NCBI GenBank assembly: GCA_964456445.1
Contig: CAYWBI010000027.1
Location: 1 to 28,944 of the forward strand
Source of the DNA: CAYWBI01 sp964456445
GTDB lineage: Bacteria > Calditrichota > Calditrichia > Calditrichales > J004
Length of the DNA stretch: 28,944 nt
Direction of reading: 5' to 3'
Shown: piece by piece, positions 25,960 through 28,944 of the stretch
Numbering within the stretch: the first letter of the stretch is position 1
Layout of the letters: each line of letters opens with the position of its first letter
Notes under the pieces: generated by a model
What the model saw: the letters and a program-made list of their open reading frames with translations, nothing else
Told to the model about the DNA's origin: nothing
Databases searched by the model: none
Program-made: the position numbers and the translations under genes

Positions 25960-27066
25960 TTAAAAAACATGACCAAAATTAAAATAAATTCGGACGCCTT
26001 CGTTGCTTAATCCAACGTCCATGCGCACAACAAAATTATCCAGATAGTAGCGCAGGCCAAGACCGCTATCCATGTGCCAGTCTTTTACAGACAAATATTT
26101 AAAACTGTTATAAACACGACCCATATCTTCAAAAACAACACCACCGAGTTGTTTAAAAATAGGAAAACGATATTCCAGTGAGATGAGTGATAAAGCATTG
26201 TCTTTAAACCGATCAACCTTATATCCACGGGCAGTCCAGCCTCCTCCGATAGTGCTTAATGCCTGTATGGGAGGTCTCCCGGATAAAGTTTGTATAAAAA
26301 GACGTGCGGCCAATATATGTTTTTTCAAAACAGATTTGTATATAGCTGACTCAAAGCCAAGTATTTTATATGTCCATTTGCTATAAAACATTGAGCTAGA
26401 TAAGATATATTGCATTGTAATTTTATGGCCCTTTGATGGATTTATCTGGCTGTTCCTGCTGTCGTGCTTTAAATCAAACCGCAGTTCGGCAAGATGCGAC
26501 TCACCAATTCCTGATGTATTTTTGTTTAATAATGTATTTGAATCCTGATAATCATAAAGACTAATGAGGGCAAGATTATAGCTTACGCCCAGAATAAGTG
26601 TTGGGCTAAAGGCATGGCTCAGGTCGATTGATAAATTTAGATTTTCATTTGTAAAAGCGAAATCATTATCAGGTGTATTATTGCCAACTCCAAAGAAGTT
26701 ACTATTTATGATCTTTAAATATTCAATATTAATATCCAAGGCCCACGGGTATGCTTTACCCTGTCTTAGTTCAAAATCCGGTACGGAATAAGTAAACTTA
26801 TACCACTGTTCCCCTTTGGTGCTCCAAAATAAAATTAGGTCAAATGATTCATCATTTTGGTAATAATTTTTAAAAATCATTTTACCACCAAACCCAAAAC
26901 CGGTATCCGAATCATACATTATTATCGGAAAGGCACTAAAAGATATTTCAGTTTTTGTGGAATCAAAAGAGCCTGCATTGGCAAGTCTAAAAAAAGATGA
27001 ATAGAACAAGACCAATAAGAAAAAATATTTTATATTACATTTACACAAAATATGTTGTTGCATCAT
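25960..27066 (-). CDS. Omp85/BamA-TamA-type outer-membrane barrel without POTRA domains
   Basis: About 368 residues from ATG-ATG at 27061-27066, preferred because GGCGGA lies 4 bases upstream; an ATG 12 bases further up (27078) has no ribosome site. The signal peptide ends near FFRLANAG. The rest is a string of alternating beta strands of a surface-antigen (D15) barrel. Family marks are DLKHDSRNSQINPSKGHKI (the D-x-R...P-x-x-G element), WTARGYKVDRFKDN (the RGY loop-6 motif), SLEYRFPIF, GGVVFEDMGRVY, GLGLRYYLDNF and a terminal Phe. There is no room for POTRA domains before the barrel. It may export or insert a partner, or be a pore; the 27-39 base gap to the TPR gene suggests they work together. 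Confidence 0.83.
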   Translation of the reverse strand: MMQQHILCKCNIKYFFLLVLFYSSFFRLANAGSFDSTKTEISFSAFPIIMYDSDTGFGFGGKMIFKNYYQNDESFDLILFWSTKGEQWYKFTYSVPDFELRQGKAYPWALDINIEYLKIINSNFFGVGNNTPDNDFAFTNENLNLSIDLSHAFSPTLILGVSYNLALISLYDYQDSNTLLNKNTSGIGESHLAELRFDLKHDSRNSQINPSKGHKITMQYILSSSMFYSKWTYKILGFESAIYKSVLKKHILAARLFIQTLSGRPPIQALSTIGGGWTARGYKVDRFKDNALSLISLEYRFPIFKQLGGVVFEDMGRVYNSFKYLSVKDWHMDSGLGLRYYLDNFVVRMDVGLSNEGVRIYFNFGHVF

Positions 27067-27105
27067 TGATCCGCCCATATCACTTTAAATTTGAGTATTT
27101 AAATT

Positions 27106-28188
27106 TTATTGAACAATATTTTTCTCCAGACTCTCATGAAGCTGATTTAGCATATCAATTATGGTGTCGAAGTCTTCAAATGGATTTTCCAGTTCCTTCT
27201 CCTTTATCCAGTTTTTACTTTGAACCAAAGCCTGTATCACGAGTTTGTTGGCCTCTTTTAACCGCGATTGTTTTTTTAATGCTTTAGCAATCCAGTATTT
27301 GCATTCCACCATATAACTGATCGACTGATATGGTTGAACTACCAGTCTTTTTAGAATTTCCTGGAATGTACTTTGAACATCTGGCCATTTTCCGAAAATC
27401 GCCATCAAACGGCCATGCATATACAGCGCCGGTAAGGACGGAGGATCACAGATTTTCATGGCTCTTTTATTAAATTCCAATGCGCGTGAATAATCTCCAT
27501 AATCATAATAAGCAATTATTAACCCATGGGTTGCATCAACGGGGCAGTAGCGACCTTTTTTGATGGAAATTTCTAACTGTTGCAAACCAAGCTGTCGTTT
27601 GTCCTTCATCCAAAACATCAGAAAACTGAGAAATTTTGATTTTGCTGTGCGCCAATAATTATAGACCCCTAACCCATAGTAACAATCATATAAGTTGGGC
27701 CATTTTTCTAAAGCGGTAAGAAAATTATTAATTCCTGCTTCTGAGTCGAAATAGGCACTAATCCAATTATGCTGACGAAAAAGATGTAGCGCCCTGTACC
27801 CATATGCTCCGCCTACATAAAAATTAAGCCAGGGATCATTATTTTTTTCTAATAATCTTCTTCCCTTTTCGATAGTAAGTTCTGTGTTATTGATTAATTC
27901 TTCTTGAAATGCATTAAAACGATATGTAAGCATCCAACTTTGATACACTGCAACTTTATAAAAATTGGGAGCAGGATGATTTGGGAATTGCTTTTCCAAT
28001 TTGTTGAAGAGGGTGATTGCTTCCACAAAGCGGCTTTGGAGGACGTAGTCTAAACCGGTAGTTAGTTGCATATCAAATACTGAATCAATGGGTGCTTTAT
28101 CGTCTGTCGGTGCCAAAATATTTTGATTGCCCATAGCACTAAAGATGTTCATGAATATAATAATTGTAAATGGGAATAGTGACGCCAT
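27106..28188 (-). CDS. Secreted TPR-like repeat protein
   Basis: 360 residues with an N-terminal signal peptide (ASLFPFTIIIFMNIFSAMG). The remainder is helical with tetratricopeptide-like units: ALxxFNKLEKQFPNHPAPNFYKV, an INNFLTALEKWPNLYDCYYGLGVYNYW unit, and DYSRALEFNKRAMKICDPPSLPALYMHGRL, ending in an acidic helix. Such proteins are usually periplasmic scaffolds. It lies just upstream of the Omp85-type gene and is probably cotranscribed with it. A weak promoter-like pair, TTGAAA (28244-28249) and TATAAA (28223-28228), has a short 15-base spacer. Confidence 0.8.
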   Translation of the reverse strand: MASLFPFTIIIFMNIFSAMGNQNILAPTDDKAPIDSVFDMQLTTGLDYVLQSRFVEAITLFNKLEKQFPNHPAPNFYKVAVYQSWMLTYRFNAFQEELINNTELTIEKGRRLLEKNNDPWLNFYVGGAYGYRALHLFRQHNWISAYFDSEAGINNFLTALEKWPNLYDCYYGLGVYNYWRTAKSKFLSFLMFWMKDKRQLGLQQLEISIKKGRYCPVDATHGLIIAYYDYGDYSRALEFNKRAMKICDPPSLPALYMHGRLMAIFGKWPDVQSTFQEILKRLVVQPYQSISYMVECKYWIAKALKKQSRLKEANKLVIQALVQSKNWIKEKELENPFEDFDTIIDMLNQLHESLEKNIVQ

Positions 28189-28319
28189 TTTAATCTACCA
28201 GGTAATGAGTCTTTTCTATAGTTTTATATACTAATTGTCGGATTTTCAAAGTCATAAACAATCTAGTGTATGTGAATGGGGGAATGTCAGGGAAATGTAA
28301 GTCGGTTGTAAAAGATATG

Positions 28320-28358
28320 TATCAAACACAATACATATTTATTATTTACGGTTTGATA
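28320..28358. repeat. Inverted repeat between the regulator and TPR genes
   Basis: TATCAAAC (28320-28327) and GTTTGATA (28351-28358), perfect 8-base arms with a 23-base AT-rich spacer, no U-tract on either strand. It could be an operator; nothing else was seen in the 224-base gap except the weak promoter mentioned for the TPR gene. Confidence 0.3.
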
Positions 28359-28412
28359 TGTTAAATTTTTTAAAGGTGTCTATGCTTGCAAAGGGTTTTT
28401 GAAGCGGGTTAT

Positions 28413-28901
28413 TTACACAGCGTCATCAAATTGTAACGGTAAAAATTTATAACCGGCGCCGTGCATGGTTAATAAATGAACAGGTTTTTTGGGATTATTT
28501 TCAATTTTCTTACGCAGGTTTAAAATTAAATTGTCAACGGTCCGTGTGGTTGGGAAAATATCATATCCCCAAACCTCATTTAACAACTGGTCCCGGGTGA
28601 CAACTTCGCCTTCATGTTCAATTAAGAAACGTATTACTTCAAACTCTTTTGTTGAAAGTTTTACCGGCTTATTGTTTTTAAAAGCCTCCATTCGTTTAAA
28701 ATCAAGCGAAATATCGCCAAAAGAATATGAATTTATTTTTTGTGTCCCCCCCGAAGACCGGCGTAATAAAGCTTTCACCCTAGCCAACAATTCATGAATG
28801 CCCGGTGGTTTGGTCACATAGTCATCGGCGCCAAGTTCGAAAAGAAGCACCTTGTCAATTTCATCACTCTTACTCGTCAGGATTAATATAGGAGACGACA
28901 T
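28413..28901 (-). CDS. OmpR/PhoB-type response regulator, N-terminal receiver half missing
   Basis: 162 residues from ATG at 28899-28901. It starts inside the receiver domain at strand 4 (SSPILILTSKSDEIDKVLLFELGADDYVTKPPGIHELLARVKALLRR), keeping the conserved Thr and Lys (VTKP, where KPF is usual). An intact winged-helix DNA-binding domain follows (FGDISLDFKRMEAF, LSTKEFEVIRFLIEHEGEVVTRDQLLNEVWG, TRTVDNLILNLRKKIE, HGAGYKFL). The first half, with the acidic pocket and phospho-accepting Asp, is absent. The same frame continues upstream for 12 more plausible codons (ending TDDIF) and then meets TAA at 28938-28940, 4 bases from the window edge. Either a frameshift or nonsense change has broken the gene, or the contig end has an error. 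Confidence 0.82.
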   Translation of the reverse strand: MSSPILILTSKSDEIDKVLLFELGADDYVTKPPGIHELLARVKALLRRSSGGTQKINSYSFGDISLDFKRMEAFKNNKPVKLSTKEFEVIRFLIEHEGEVVTRDQLLNEVWGYDIFPTTRTVDNLILNLRKKIENNPKKPVHLLTMHGAGYKFLPLQFDDAV

Positions 28902-28944
28902 GAATATATCGTCGGTTGCACTACATCGCCTGGAGTATTAACTA

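Noticed and set aside
1..28944. CRISPR arrays, tRNA or rRNA genes, insertion sequences
   Set aside because: Gaps were read on both strands; no regularly spaced repeats, cloverleaf-like sequence, transposase or integrase frame was found.

Overview
The window looks like a stretch of chromosome, probably a draft assembly scaffold, from a Gram-negative bacterium. It has lipoprotein signal peptides, an Omp85-type outer-membrane barrel and several secreted proteins. Ribosome binding sites are often strong (AGGAGG ahead of the exonuclease/phosphatase lipoprotein, AGGAGA ahead of the activase), and -10/-35 promoters look like ordinary sigma70 sites. That argues against typical Bacteroidota. An FCB-type lineage such as Calditrichota or a relative is possible, but this is a guess. 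Every supported protein gene lies on the minus strand, so the window is described from high to low coordinates, in the direction of transcription.

Right part (28.9-22.1 kb, AT-rich): the C-terminal part of an OmpR-type response regulator whose receiver half is cut off by a stop at the window edge; a secreted TPR protein; a POTRA-less Omp85-type barrel; a small lipoprotein; an endonuclease/exonuclease/phosphatase-fold lipoprotein; and two tandem paralogous secreted proteins with glycine-zipper segments. Next to the second paralog is a plus-strand promoter/hairpin/terminator arrangement that could be a small RNA.

Middle (21.9-9.4 kb): a 1425-residue BadF/BcrA-type CoA-dehydratase activase fusion (GTG start), then a complete histidine operon in the enterobacterial order hisG-D-C-B-H-A-F-IE. 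It is preceded by a near-consensus promoter, a 26-codon leader peptide carrying HHHPHHH, and a strong attenuator terminator. HisB and HisIE are bifunctional and most junctions overlap by 4-7 bases. A secreted alpha/beta hydrolase follows hisIE. This block is clearly richer in GC than its flanks.

Left part (9.1-0 kb, AT-rich): a defence-type operon behind its own putative promoter. In order it holds a DUF3800 protein, a DUF4365 PD-(D/E)XK-like protein, a type III Mod methyltransferase, an XRE/ImmA-IrrE regulator-protease, a DUF4411 PIN-domain protein and a type III Res helicase-nuclease. The PIN and XRE/ImmA genes form a toxin-antitoxin-like pair lodged between mod and res. Two defects matter. 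An in-frame TAG sits directly before the catalytic DPPY motif of Mod. A 100-N scaffold gap in the DUF3800 gene is flanked by the same 24 bases on both sides; collapsing that overlap restores one continuous 292-residue frame.
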